From Synanceia verrucosa (Eukaryota; Chordata; Actinopteri; Perciformes; Synanceiidae), in NCBI GenBank assembly GCA_029721515.1, contig CM056566.1, positions 7,210,353 through 7,274,352 of the forward strand: a DNA stretch of 64,000 bases, given 5' to 3'. The notes beneath the pieces were generated by a model. The model worked only from the letters and a program-made list of their open reading frames with translations. It had not been told where the DNA came from and ran no database searches. The translations under genes and the position numbers were made by a program. Positions 1 to 13,318 of the stretch are shown one piece after another. Each line of letters starts with the position of its first letter. The stretch's first letter is position 1.

Positions 1-700
1 CAAACAGTTGCTGATAGGCAACAGAAGGTTCATCCCCCCGCTTTCCCAGCATGGGGGGGACGGCATTGCCGGTGGAGCGGAGCATTGGTGTCGTCGTGGC
101 GGTGCTGGGGGCCCAGCGTTTGGGTGGTTCGCCTTTGGTGCGTCCGAGCTGGAATTCGGGTCATTGCTTTTGGCAATGGCGCGTTGCTTTTTGGTCTGGA
201 TTATCGGGTGAGTACTTGAGTTGCTTTTTGGTTGGGATGGCTGGTGGCAGTGGCTGGTTGTTATTTTTCGGGGGCCGGCCCTGCGTTGGGGCGTCTCGGG
301 GGCGCGGGGGTTGTTTTGTTTGATTTTTGTTGGTGCTATTTCGGGTGTATTTTGTTTGTCTGTAGGGTGGTGCTTTGTTTTTGTCTGTACTTGTTCTTGC
401 TTTTAGATGGGCAGAGTTTTGGTGGTTGTTTTTGGTTTTGTGGCAGTCTAGTGAGCGGTGCAGTTTGTGGGTGTTTCTGGGTGGTGGTGGTCATCATGGC
501 GGTCTTCTTTGTTGTTGGCTGGCCTCTGGATGGGTTTGGGGGCTGATGGGCGGATGTGCACTTTGTGGTTCAGGTGGTCTGGTGGTTGTATGTAAGTTAA
601 TAAAGCTAAACACATCCTTCCTTACAACACACCTTTTCAAGTTAAAAAAAAACAAAACAAAACAACAAAAAAAAAAAAACAGCCATGGGTTATATGAACA
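1..700 (+). repeat. Strand-asymmetric GT-rich block ending in an A-rich tail, possible retroelement 3' end
   Basis: From about 100 to 590 the plus strand is strongly G+T rich and poor in A and C, unlike everything else in the window. It is followed by AATAAA-type sequence near 599-605 and, at about 642-681, an A-rich tract broken by single C residues. Such a 3' region plus tail suggests a reverse-transcribed element inserted in plus orientation, antisense to ccdc138. No reverse transcriptase or other coding sequence is visible. The open frames over 8-546 follow base composition and resemble nothing known. The element class is a guess. Confidence 0.3.
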
Positions 701-1152
701 ACTGTACTCAGAAAAGGGTAGCTCAAGCCAGATGGGGAGCCGAAATGTGTTAATCAAACCTAATGAAAGTAATGGTTGGTATTGATAATGCAATGAAAGT
801 TGGTTCAGTCAATGTCCTCCAAATAGAGAGAATAAAATCAGCCCCAAAACTAACAAGTGCAGCTGTATCCACTGAGCTCAGAGCTCAACTGTATACACAC
901 TGATATTCATCTTCATCATCTCATGTGTTGTGTTATGTTACAGATTATAACAAAGTCACAAATTATGAGCAGCTGGCAGGAAGAGCATGGTTTGTGAGTT
1001 ATTATGTGTAAATGAGTAACATGTCTAACCATTCCAAATGCTGTTTTTAATAAACACATGGACAGCAAGTAAGTAACGCAGCCTTACTTAACGCAGCAGA
1101 GCCTACCGTCTGGCAAGACGTTCAGCTGTGACACACAGAGATGCTGAACTAC

Positions 1153-4100
1153 CTTGTTGCTGAGTTTTCCAGAAGCAGCAGGTTTTTCCTTTCTGGGTGG
1201 TTTGCCACACTCTGTGCTCTTCACACTCAATTCTTCACAGCCTCTTGATGCTACGCTGTGCTCATATTTCCTCTGAAAAAAATAAAAAATTAACAACCAA
1301 ATTTAGACGAAACACATGGGACAATGTCCATGTTTCAAGGCATAAATGGACTTGAACTATCAGACCAAATGTCTTTGACTTTCCATAGCAAACTGATTTG
1401 GCCAGCCGTGCATTGGTTATCACGTTCTTACCTGGAGGTTCTCAAGTCGAGCCTGAACCCTCTTGGACTGGCTCTCCAGCTTTTTATTCTGTTCAGTGAT
1501 CTCAATCAACTGTTGATTTAAAACATTCAGTGTAAATCTGCTCTGCAACACCACAGTGATCCTTAATATGGGTCATTTTGTGCATGCAATACACTTCTAT
1601 AATTCTTCATTCAAAAGTAACAAAATCACTTCAAGTTTCAGACTCTAATACTACAAAAACAAAGTGACTCCAGCTGTGTGATTTAAAACCACAAAGGATT
1701 ATGTCACAGCGCCCTCGTGTGGTCTGAGATCCTAACTGTTCGCCAGGAGCCCTTTTGTCCTCTAAACGTGAAAAAAAAAAAACATACACTGTATGTATTT
1801 ATGTTAAACATTGCCTGGTTCTTGGAGCATGATATGATGATATATATGAGCACATATCAGAATCGGTTGCTGTAGACTCCACTTTGGATTTTACTCTCAA
1901 AGAAAATGATACAGAAATTTAATGTTCAGCCCCACAAAATTAAACACAATTATAAAATCAAGACGTTTCATTCGTAATGAGCTTCAAATCTGATGAAAGA
2001 ACTTTTGCCTGTAGACTAGTTGATTAAAATAAAAGTTTACACTTTTTCTTGAAAGGTGTGCTCACTGTAGAATATTGTTTCTTCATCAAACCTTGAAGGA
2101 TATGACAAAAATGCCAACAGACAGTTACAGCTTACAGGTGGTCACTTCTGACCTGCTTCTTCATGTTGTCATTCAGCTCCTTGATGGTGTCAAAACTAGA
2201 CTTGAGTCTCCTGGTCTCTTTGCTCCTCTCTCGAAGGAGATGCTGCAGCTTTCTCACCTCTTGATAGTGTTTCTGGTCACATACAGACACACACCCATTT
2301 CCAGTCAGTATATATCCTGATGAGGGCGCATGTCTGAATACAAGAACCTTACATAAATTATTATAAACTCAAAATTTACGTGACATTTAGAGGGCAGCTA
2401 TGATTACTGGACTGGACTGTTTCCTCATCATCTGACCACTCAAAGCCCTTTACACTACCTATTACAATACATTTACCACACATTTCTACTGATGCTGGAA
2501 GTTTAGTGTCACAGAGTCACTTCCTGAAAGTAAACCAGTGCAAGGTGGATGGTAAAGGAATGAGGTGTGGTGAAGAATTGACTTGAATACGATCAGAGGA
2601 GAGTCTGACCTCCTCTATAGCTGTTATGTGAACGTGCAGTATCTCCTCCAGCCCAGCCATCCTCCCAATAGCCTGCTCCTGTTGCCTGAGTCTCCTTTCT
2701 CGCTCCTGCAGCTCCCTCTCCCACTGCTGTTGGCTTTGTCGCTCTGCCTGTATGCATTAACAAACAGACAATGATTTAGCATATAACATCCCTTGAATCC
2801 AGATTAAACTTTGAGCCTAAAACTCAAGACCACTCTTCACAATCAAAAACACATGTATGCCACATTTACTGCATTTAACAGCATCTTCTAATAACACATA
2901 GGGAAACATACACCTTGTGACTTTCTCTGTGGATACACTGATAAACATCATTAGAAAAGCTTTGCTCGCTTACCTTAAGCTGCTTGTAGACTGTCATCAT
3001 CTCCTGGTACACCTTTGCTATTACTAAGGAAGAGGAACGACATGAATCAGGGAGTTGGCAAGCTCTGTGCAACTCAAGGCCAGGTTCAGTTCTGTGGGAC
3101 CCAGGGCTACCATCCAGAAAGGAAGGCAAGGTCACATCTGGACAAACAGAGGTAAGCAAAAGGTCAGTCATTATCCATATATGACAGAGGCTGTTAGGAA
3201 ATATCTGAAATTTCAGCAATAATAAGAAAATAAGTGAATCAGTTGTTCAACCTGTTTCTGTAAACAGCAGCTGAGAGTCCTGACTCAGGTCCTCATTACT
3301 GCCATGCAGACCATGATCACTGCCTAACCTTGGAAAACACAGCAGCATGTCTTGATCAAGGCAAGACACTCAAACACAGACATAAATATAGTATTTGTAG
3401 GAGTAATCTCATGACACCCACTGGTCTGGATGGTTGAAAACTGTTTTGAACAGTTCACGTAAAGCTTTGCTGTAGCCTTTCACCTCTTTGCTTGGCCACT
3501 TGGATCTGCCTCTTTGTACTGCCTCTAAAGCATTGAAGGTATTAGTTAAGTATTAGTTAACACAAACCATGTCTGTGGTGAAATTAGTATGCACACTTTT
3601 AAACTTTTTATATATTTTATATATACTTTTTTATATTACACTGTAGGAGAAGTAGGAGTAAGAAAGCTAGAGAAGCTATAATCAATAGTCATGTTGATCA
3701 TCATAACCCCCCATTACGTCTATGTAAAGTAACTATAAGTGTGTGTCATGATTAGGGTTGTAAAGGGGTGGAAAATTTCTGGGAAGTTTCTGGAGAGTTT
3801 CCCGTAAATTTCCATGAGACGTTAATCTTTTTGGAAATATTCCATATTGTAAAAATTCCATGAGAATTAATGGGAATTTAGGGGCTCTAACTGGGAATAT
3901 ATATTATATCCAAACATAAATATAAACAGAAACATCCACACAAAATATTTTCAACAGATTTCTGTAAAATAAGACAAGATATTGTAAGAATACCAACGCA
4001 ATTGGAATGATTTGTTATGTTATGCTAGCTACAGCTTTTTTTAGCATTGAACATATCAGATTGCTAGCTACTAGATGAATACTTTTGTCTGTTATATTTG

Positions 4101-5050
4101 TTATTTAAACATTCATTAAATATTTTCCCATAATATCATCAACTTGACCTCACATTGCTTAGTCCTCAGGCTCAAATGTGTGCCTTCAATAGTCTAATCT
4201 TCTGTACATGTGATGGAGGCATGCACAGTGCCAGTAGGGGGTGTGGTCTCAATAGCCATGCAGTCATTGTGCTCTGTGCATGTGATTGAGGAATGGCATC
4301 CATTTGTTTTAGTTAAGTTTATGCTAAAATATACTTTCCTCAACTATATTTAAGTTCCCTATGAAGAGCCAACCTTCAATTTTTAAAATTCCCAGTTTAC
4401 TCCCATAAATTCCCTTAAATTCCCATGGAAAGTTTCCATTTTGCAACCTTAATGATGATAGAGGCTTGTTAGTCTCACTGGTTATATGAACATGTCACTT
4501 ACCATCACTGCTTCCTGAGCTTATGTCTTCAGGAGATGCCAACTACAAATCATAAAATGACATATTTTAGTGTAAAGTAGCGGTGACTTGGCATTTCTTT
4601 TCATTTCTATTATGTCCTGAGAGAGGATGTCACATCTCTGTTAGATTATCTATCAAGTGATGTCAACTTTTCTGTCAGGGCTTTACCTTTAATTCACCAC
4701 TAAACTGAAGCTATGACAACAAGCGAGCAGTGCGACAAGTGTGTTTAGCTAGCTAGCATTCATTTAATGTAAGCTGACGACATTGTCTCCATAAAAACTA
4801 CAATTACTGTTACACTTTAATTCACCTTTAGTAATGTTAACGATAGACACGCACAAAGGTTAATTTCACCAGAGTTAACTCGGTTTGCATAACCAGACCA
4901 GTCACACTGTTATGGACATGTAAGCTAATTCATGCTTTGCTTCAACAGGACCTCTGGCATCGAGAAGCTTCTAAACAAGCTGAGTCATTAAACTCTAACC
5001 TGAGTCTTCTCCAAGTATTTCTGCTGAAGCTTCTCGACTGTTCCAGCCAT
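1153..5050 (-). CDS. ccdc138: CCDC138 homologue, 5' part (gene continues beyond left edge)
   Basis: Coiled-coil domain containing 138, a poorly understood centrosome/ciliary-type protein. Exons, reading right to left: 5000-5050 (start ATG at 5048-5050, peptide MAGTVEKLQQKYLEKTQ), 4503-4542, one ending at 3524 whose donor is unclear, 3252-3323, 2974-3137, 2610-2747, 2153-2272, 1432-1509, 1153-1272. The last four are phase 0 at both ends except where 2974-3137 begins. Diagnostic peptides are KETRRLKSSFDTIKELNDN and SKRVQARLENLQRKYE, which match human CCDC138 as I recall it almost residue for residue. The exon at 2610-2747 encodes a charged Glu/Arg/Gln coiled coil. The C-terminal half, a separate conserved region in the family, must lie left of position 1. 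The exon 3 donor does not fit a canonical GT in the required phase. Confidence 0.86.
3753..4451. mobile_element. Non-autonomous hAT-type element (MITE) in a ccdc138 intron
   Basis: The element opens TAGGGTTGTAAAGGGGTGGA and closes with the near inverse, ending TTTTGCAACCTTA. Further in, both ends carry inverted variants of GGAAATTT/AAATTCCC-rich sequence. The flanks GTCATGAT (3745-3752) and ATGATGAT (4452-4459) agree at six of eight positions, consistent with an aged 8-bp target duplication typical of hAT elements. No transposase frame is present, so it is a dead or non-autonomous copy. Confidence 0.7.
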
Positions 5051-5170
5051 GTCGGTGCTTTCGACGTTAAACCGCAGGTTCTTCGGTAAACTATCGCCTA
5101 AGTGCAGTCTTGTTTGCTGTTATAACTGCCGTTACAGTCAAAATTCGCAGCATAAAACACACTTCCGGTT
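5051..5170 (-). promoter_or_regulatory. ccdc138 promoter / 5' UTR with ETS site
   Basis: Just upstream of the ccdc138 start codon lies ACTTCCGG at 5161-5168 (CCGGAAGT on the gene strand), the core of an ETS/GABP site. Such sites are typical of TATA-less housekeeping promoters. No TATA box is seen. Transcription probably starts between about 5080 and 5160; this is inferred, not seen. Confidence 0.45.
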
Positions 5171-8100
5171 GATACTTTCGAATTAAAACTATTTTCATGA
5201 ATGTAAGCTTATTTTGCTCAGTGATATATTTTACTTTGAAATTCCAATCGCGCTATCTAACTGAACTTTGTGGCTGGAAACAAAACGTGGAAACTGTCTA
5301 AACTAAATCCGTATTTAGCGGTTTGAATGGTCACGTGATTACGGAGCGTTTTCTCCTCTAATGGAGGAGCAGAGCTCTGAGGAGTTTATCTACAATACAA
5401 AGAAGATCATGGCCGCCTTTCTATCAGCAGTTCAATGATATTAATTAGATATTAAATTATATTTTCACTGGCAAGACTGATCCACATGGTTATGATTTCT
5501 ACAGCTTGATTTATTCGATATTTTTGTCACATACTGTACATGTCACAGTAAAATTATGCGATGTGTGGTATGGTATGACATGATTATTTGATTGATTATT
5601 TAACAAAAAATACCCTGACACTGCTCATATTACAGTTTTGCTGCAGACAGAAAAGAGAAGACGTGTGTATTTTAAACTGTATGTATTTACTGCACTCTAG
5701 TGGACACTGTGAAGAACTGCAGTATCAAGCCATGTTAACATACTGACACTTCTGGGAAATGTACATGTATTTAGCATATTATAATGCAGGGTTTATATTG
5801 TTTATGGCATTAGTAATACAGACACAATTATGAACATATGCATATTTTAACTCTAATAACTAACTCTAAATAATATTTTAATCAGTATTGATTACTGTTT
5901 CTCCTACTTGCTTGATAAATTCAGTGATGCAGCTTCCACTTGTGACCAATAGAGGACATTAAAACTCTTTTTTTGTATTTTAGTAGATTTAGTAGACGTG
6001 TAGATCTTATTTATATATGCCGGAAAAGTTAGCAGCAAGTCGTTTTTTTACCAGATGTTTAATCTAAACAACATCTGTATTTTTAAGTGTTAGCAGTTCC
6101 TCAGTTTGCCTCTATGTTGATCTGTGTATTTAAAATCAAAAGTGTTCACTGCCTAAGTCTAAGTGACATTAATGCAGAAATTATAACATCATGAAACTTC
6201 TGGCAAAGGATTTCAAATACTTCAAATAAAACTTTCAACATACAGATGGGTGTAGTTACTTAGACTGACTGATGGAGAGCAGTGTTTAGTCATGGCAGTC
6301 ATTGATTATGAGCTCAAACATGCAGCCAAGGTTTTGGTTTGGTATAAAACCTGCATTAAGCTGAATTTTATAAATGAATACATTTCATCTCATTACAGTT
6401 TTTGGCGTCCTTTTTTCAGAGGCTGATTCTTTAATACTATGGTCAATGTCTCATCAGAGACAACAGGACCAGTCTGTCACTAAGTCTGCCTCACTGTCTT
6501 GTTTCTGTGCAGCCGACTGCACCACCAGTCAACCTTGACAACAACTGGAGTCACATCCCTCAATATAAACAGCTCAGTGATAACCTCACAGAGACAATTT
6601 TTGATAAAATAAATATTAAAAAATATTTCACTGATCCACACACACATTCTCCACAGCTTATCTTGATTTATTATTTGTTATTTTATGGCTTATTTTATGC
6701 ATATCAAGGATCATCATCCTTTTCCTCTGTATTTTCCATATTGTATTGACAAGAAGATGTAAGAGATGATGAATGCTATTGAATCCAAGGTAAAAAGGCA
6801 AATCAAAATGCTTGCTGGTTGAACAAGGCAAAGAGAAAATCAGTGTACTGTTATGTGTAAAATGACATAATGATAGTCTATGTACCAAAATGTTGGTGTA
6901 ATTAAATATATCTGAGTGCAAATGAAGAGGACAGTGTGCTTATCCAACGCACCTGTTGACCTACAGGAGTGTAAAAGTGCTGCTCTTATGATGGCCTGTG
7001 TGTTTAACATCACACGTATTCACTGCTTTCTAGTGGTCACTGTTATTAACCACAATATTAAATGAATGTTTTCATCAATAAAGCTGGACAACAAAAAATA
7101 TTCAATAACACGTCCATAAAAAATAGTTCAGTGCTACAAAGTCATTGCCAGCAAATTTATCAGTTGGCTAACACAGACACACTCTGAGGGGCACAGAGAT
7201 AAAATGGATGATAAAATGGATGATAAAGTGGATGTTAAAGTGAATCTTTGTTAGGGATATCCACACATTAACCTTGCTGGTCCCTGAGCCCCTCTCTTGC
7301 CCCCAGCATGGCATTTCGTCATCATGTATGGCATATAGTGCCAAGTTTGCTCTGGACTTCAACGGTCTACTACTATGGTTTTAAGATAAATGCCCTCATT
7401 CTCTGTTTGGCTAATTAGCAGCGACTGCCATTAATACACATTCTCATAATTCAATCACTTTGTCCCTGCAGGCCCTCTTCATTAGAGAGCTATTTGCTTT
7501 GTACACTTTATATGGAAATTACTGTTCTGTTCTGTTAATTGATCATATAAGTTCCTCATTCAGGGCTTTGTTGTCCACTTGTGTCAAACGCAGACAGTTT
7601 TGCATCATCTGCACTGCATTTTTTATGTGTACCGTATGTGTGTACTGTAGGTTTTGTTAATCATAGTTAAATCTGCAGTCAATATTAAGGTTAAAGGTAA
7701 TGTAGTCAAATTGTTATTAGTGTAGTGTGTAAGGGTGTTATATCCATGTGATATCTGTCTAGTTGCATAATAAAAGTGCAGACTTGGCATTCTTTAAATC
7801 TCAAATGCAGCTGTGTCTCAGTTTTACCACTTTGTTATTTGACAAAAGCAATCCACAGATAATGATAACATACTAGAGCTTGATTGTCACTGAGCAGTGG
7901 GACATCAAGTGCAATTTTGCTCTTTATTGTAGCAGTTTATAGACCCTGTTTTAGCATGCAGCTGAAATTAATTTTTGAGTTTGTCGGTGTATTGTGTGGG
8001 TGTGTATGTGTGTATGCATGTGCGTGCATGCATGCGTTTGTGTGTAGAAACTGGTTACACGCCTAGTGCAGACAGTCTAAAGGGATGTGGCCAGGAGTTA

Positions 8101-8245
8101 TCGTCTGCACCTTCTGTTTTTTTGTCAAACATCACAAACACATGAGCCACCCCAGGGGGGGGAAACAACCAGATAACAGCAATCAAGTCCTATCATTGAA
8201 TTAACAACATATTGCTATTGTATTGCAAAAGCAATTATCCCATCT
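5171..8245. other. Intergenic DNA, no gene seen
   Basis: AT-rich sequence with only short, unrelated open frames. A short imperfect tandem repeat (about 12-13 bp, GATAAAATGGAT-like) sits at 7198-7245. I see no exon with splice signals, no RNA gene and no intact transposon. Confidence 0.6.
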
Positions 8246-8257
8246 CATGACACAAAG

Positions 8258-8284
8258 CCACACACACACACACACACACACATA
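8258..8284. repeat. (CA)n microsatellite
   Basis: A run of CA dinucleotides, followed by CATA variants. Confidence 0.9.
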
Positions 8285-8379
8285 CATACACGTGCAAGTG
8301 CTCTCACACTCAATTAAAGTGGTGATGGCAGCGTGCTGCTGTGAAAATGATTGCATTTCAATTGGCATGACTCTTTGAG

Positions 8380-8640
8380 TCCACAGAGCAGTATTATGTA
8401 TGCTAATGCAAGCTGTAAAGACGGATCTGGGGTTCAGGGGGCCTCCTGGAGCAATTACGCTGCCTCAGAGCTGGACAAGACACCACGTCCCTGGGAATGC
8501 AAGGCACGTTTATGGGATTTTCCATATTAAAAATATATTTCTGGAACATGATAGGGATACAGCCGTAAAATTGTGAAGCCTAATAGATACCTTTGGGTTG
8601 GATCGATGCAAAGGGGCAATTTTTAATGAAATATGTTATG
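8380..8640. promoter_or_regulatory. Candidate conserved non-coding element
   Basis: A stretch of balanced composition without simple repeats or open frames. It holds octamer-like ATGCTAAT (8399-8406) and several AT-core homeodomain-like words. It looks like the enhancers often found around developmental regulators such as vgll3, but this is an impression without alignment. Confidence 0.2.
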
Positions 8641-8842
8641 AATTAAGAATAAGTCTCTTGTTTCATCATTGATACGGTTATCTATTTTCATATTACCCAT
8701 ATTTGCCAAAATGTCAAGGGTCAGTCAAAAGGTGCAACCCTTCAGACTGCAGTGTTTTGCTCAGAGGCACTTTGGCACAATATCTTGACTGACTGATGGT
8801 TAGACTGGCATATGAGCTGAGCAGATGACATTTCAGATAACT

Positions 8843-8844
<2 letters not shown>

Positions 8845-8873
<29 letters not shown>

Positions 8874-8874
8874 A
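8845..8874. repeat. (AATC)n tetranucleotide repeat
   Basis: About seven head-to-tail copies of a four-base unit. Confidence 0.9.
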
Positions 8875-11800
8875 CAGTAATAGTCTGTGGTGTCTAGCCA
8901 TGAGAATAGGTTTGGTTTTATGTACCCATGGTTAGATCCTTAAACTTATGCTTCACACTCAGTCAGTCAGTGATGGTGAAAATGTTGCTTGTGATGCTCA
9001 AATCAGGAAAAAATGCTAAAAAGCAAACATTTGGGAAATATTTGAGAAACAATGTTCCTCAAGATAATCCAGGGACCTCATTTTGGATGGGTGTACATTT
9101 TCAGAGGCTTTTCCAGAGATGCTCTTTTGAATTAATAAGTCATTACTTTCATTAAAAAGGCACTTAGAGATAATTACTTTAACAAAAACATGAAACACTG
9201 AACACTAAGAGTGCATGTAAGAGGCTCAACAGCACCACTACATACTGTAGTAAACTACATACTCAAACTAAAGCAACACATTTGTTTATTTTGTTTCTAA
9301 TTTAGTCTGTTAATCTTCTAAAAGCACTACAATTCATCACAAAGCACTTAATTAAGGAGCAACTGGTACAAGTTATCCAGTCCAGCGCTACAGATTTGTA
9401 TAAGTCAGAGCTACTCATGCAACCAGCATTACAAAGCCCTGCAGGATTTATCCTCGTGATAACTTCTGATGTGTAAGAGCCTGTAATGGCTTTGTCCGGT
9501 CATATTTATTAGATTAATTTCTACAGATTTAATTGCTACATGAATATTTTAGTGTTTACCCCTTTGCATACTGTACAAGGCCTTTGGGGCCCTTGGAAAC
9601 CAGGAAGAGTAAAGGAAATCCTGGTCCTGGAGAGAGAGCCCCTTAAAACCCACTTTTTGGTAATTGAAACGTATAAAAATATTTTAATTATTCAATGGAT
9701 TCATAGTTTAATCAGACTTTTATATTAGTCTAATTAATCTGGTGCTGAAATATAAATGGGAATTACTGATTACAGTAAAGCATAACATAAGATAAAGTGT
9801 AGCAGAGCCTTAGAAAGTGTTGAAATGTGTCACTTCATTGGCTTTATGAAAAAGACTTCAGTCTCCATCTCTTTCTCTCAGACTAATCTTTTTGGTCTCT
9901 TTCTTGCTTTCACTCTATCACTCTAAAGAAAAGAAAAGACATATGACAGGCTGATTAATTTGTTCAGACTGTCTAAGTTGTCAATATGAATGACAAGAGA
10001 AAAATATAACCAGGGTTTGGGGAACATTTAAATCAATATTAACTAATGGACAAACTGGTAAATAAATGTGTGATGAACCTACACTATTTCTTGTAAATAA
10101 TATCCCTGTTAATAAGATGCTAGTGTGATTAAATGAGTGTTTTCCTTGTTCCTGCATGTACAATTTTATTAAATATCCTACCTTTGTGTTTTGCTTGGCT
10201 TGTTTAGATTAATTAAGTATCAGAATATAACCAATAAATATATCTCTGGCAAAATAATGAACTGTACCGATAAATGATTTCATCATTTTTTTCTCCTTTC
10301 CTCCCACATGGTAACTACGCAGAAGACCTGGAATTCATTTTCACATTTTATTTAGAAAAATGTTTTAAATACACTACAGCTGGCGAAAATGATATATACA
10401 AAATAATTTGGGGGGTTGCTTATTTGCTTAACTGATGGGTGAATCTGAAACAATCTGAGAGAGCTTTTTAAATTCTCAATATAATCCTCAATACTGTAAT
10501 AAGGATTTTATGTTTGATGATGTCATCAGGTAAACTTGGTTTGTGAATAGGAGATGTTTTTAGAAATGAAAACAAAAATATGAAACTGTCTTTCTTTGAG
10601 ATAACATTTGAATATTGACTTTTCCAGCTTCGATAATCTCACTGTAGTATTGAAAAACACCTGTCACCTGCATCTGTTACAGCCATATTTTTGGTACTTT
10701 TAATGAACTCAGCCTCAAACTGCATGTGCATCTCGAGGAAACGCCAGACATGACAGGAAGTTGATCATGATACTTTCAAAAAAATCACTTCACTTACGTC
10801 AAACCCACTATTTTTTATGCTGGCAGGATGAATTGACCCACTGTTAGGAGTTGAATATATTAACACAGTACAGTCCCTGATAGTGATGTGTGACCTCAAC
10901 TCCCACTCATAGTGCACGCATTCCCTCAGTGTGTGTGTGTGTGTGAGACTGTTCAATCATATTGCATAAGAAGCGAATGTCAGTAGTATACTGTTTAATG
11001 TATAATCTGTGTGATATACACGACGAGGAGTCAGTTCGTTGTAAACACGTGTGTCTTTGCATGTGTTTACTGGATACACAGTTTAATTCAGTGGGGCAGT
11101 GGAGGCCTAAAGGTTAGGCCACTAGAATAATTATTACCACTGTTGAGATGCCCTTGAGCAAGGCCCTTTTAGTCTAACAGCATAAGATAAATACACATTT
11201 CAGGTGAAGATGCTATGATATGATATGTGATATGTGAGAAAGCATGATGACAGAGAGGCAAGAACAGAAATAGAAAGAGGAGAGAAGTGTAATAGAGAAA
11301 CTATCTAGGAGAGGACCTTCATCAGCGACCCTGGCGTTGCTGTCGTTCCTGTAGTGTTGAGTCATGTGGGATGTTTCTGGCTAGTCTCGAGGCTCAGCAG
11401 CCCTTTTTTGGGAATGTCATGTTTTAACAACTCTGATGCCTTCTAATTCCTGCTTCTGAAAGTCTGCCTGGAAGTAGAGGAATGTGTGTGAGGCAGCAGG
11501 CCAGACACTTGTGTTTGGAAATAAACTGTCTGTCCAATCTGACTGGCCTCATTCTCAGGGATGTGGGAGCAGCACGTCTGCAGATACACAACACACTCAC
11601 ACATACATGCATAAACATGGATTGGTTCACTTCCAAACACACCTTACAAAATCGCTCTCTATTTTCACTGCATTCCCAGTTGCTTTTACCCTCCAAAACA
11701 TGTGCGTGCAGCATGCTCGCACAAACATGAATATAGATGAAACATTTGGAGGTACGCTAAAAAAAATGCTGTACAAAGACAAAGCCAGGCCTGGCCACAG

Positions 11801-13305
11801 GTACGACACATGTACAGCACAGATGCAAGCAAACACTATACATGTCACATCAGAGATCCTGTCTGTATGTGTGTTGAAAGAAAGAGGAAGAGGACAATGG
11901 AGAGGCTAATTCTTTTTTTTTTTAATATTATTCCCACAGCAGTGCTGATGAGTCTGATGGAATGGCTGCCATTCAACTACAGGAGGCTCTGGGGAGACGG
12001 ATAGAGTTAATGGACCAAATGTGTTCATATTATCAACTGTTTGTGTGCAAGTGTGAGTGTGTTCCAGTCTAAAAGGGAGGAGCAGTGGAAGAACACAATG
12101 AAATAACCTACTACATAAGAGGAATCTAATGGTTCCCTCAAGGCACAGTGTTAGGAAAGTGACAAGAATAACTCAAACCTCCCACATTCCAGCAAAAACA
12201 CTGTCAATAACTTAGAATGGCTGCAGATCGGAGAACACTTTTATGTTTGAAGGCCAAAAACCCTGATTTCCTCACTGTTATTTGCTGTTGCATTTGTATA
12301 TGCACTGACTGCAATGTAAATGCAGCTGCTAAATATGCTATGCTTGTAGCTGTAGTGGATGGAGGCGAATTACCTTGTGGGGTATGATAGTGACTTTAAT
12401 TTTGTTTTTTTTAACGTGATGTTTGTGACAAGTTTTCCTTATGTTTTTTTTTTTTCGGTGCACATTTTACTCAGTCTGTGTACTAATTTTGAGCCCAGTG
12501 ATGATGAAAGGTTTCATTAATGTGTTGGCTAATCAAATATATGCAATTGCTCATTCCAGGTATATTACTTGACACCATAACAACACGTAACAACATATAA
12601 CAAGATTATAGATTAGAGTACAGGCTTCTTCTTATAGCCTTGGTTCTCAACAGCTTCTCTCCATTTTCCATGGCTGCTGGTCTCTGACCATTTCCTGTCG
12701 TTCCTTAATTGTCCAACAGGTCCTCAATCAATTCTCTTTCCCCTATTCTTCAACCAAAACTTCTCAGAGTTGTAAAATCCTGTCATAAAACTACTATGTA
12801 GTGTTTTGGTGTCTTATACTGTAAGTTTGTCCTTGCAAGTGCCACACCCTGGCCAACATGGCATTCTTTAGCACTGTACTATTTTTGGTCTGAGCACCTG
12901 CTCATATAACAAGAGACTCTCTAACTTCCAGCAGTCTTTCATCCTCCTCTTAGTCGCAGTTCCCCTCCAGAACAGCTTGGGTGATGCACCATTCACTTTC
13001 CACCAATTGTATTTCCTATACCATCATAACCATAACTTTTCCAATGCTGTGCTTCTGTGATTTCCACAAGCTGTGGTGGCCCTGGCTTGATGGTGGCTCT
13101 CTGCATTACCTGTATGAATTTCTCCACCAGCCATAACTTCTTGCAACGTCTTGCCAACCTTCCACAGTCCCCTGCAGCTGTTTCCAGCCAAATCCCAACA
13201 CATGTTTTGGGTGTAGCAAACCTTACTGACAGCCTCCCCCATCAATGTGATCCATCTCACCACCAGATGGAGATAAGCTGACATCCAAGGCCCAGCTTCC
13301 AAGCA
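8875..13305. other. Intergenic DNA, no gene seen
   Basis: Mostly AT-rich unique sequence. The open frames of 60-140 residues, including several overlapping ones at 11424-11909 on both strands, lack coding character and splice context. A degraded SINE-like piece is listed separately at 11092-11170. Confidence 0.55.
11092..11170. repeat. Degraded SINE-like fragment
   Basis: The words GTGGGGCAGTGGAGGCCTAA and TGCCCTTGAGCAAGGCCCTT recall a common fish dispersed repeat in which a tRNA-like head is followed by a 'cactgttg...gcccttgagcaaggca' segment. Only a fragment is present and no target duplication is evident. Confidence 0.4.
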
Positions 13306-13318
13306 TCTTTAGCTGTAT

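Noticed and set aside
8..785. Several plus-strand frames of 60-136 residues in the GT-rich block
   Set aside because: They overlap in different frames and only reflect the base composition (Gly, Val, Trp, Phe, Cys excess).
13024..13302. Overlapping frames on both strands of 74-92 residues next to the SINE
   Set aside because: No splice context; the two strands are equally open, which indicates chance.
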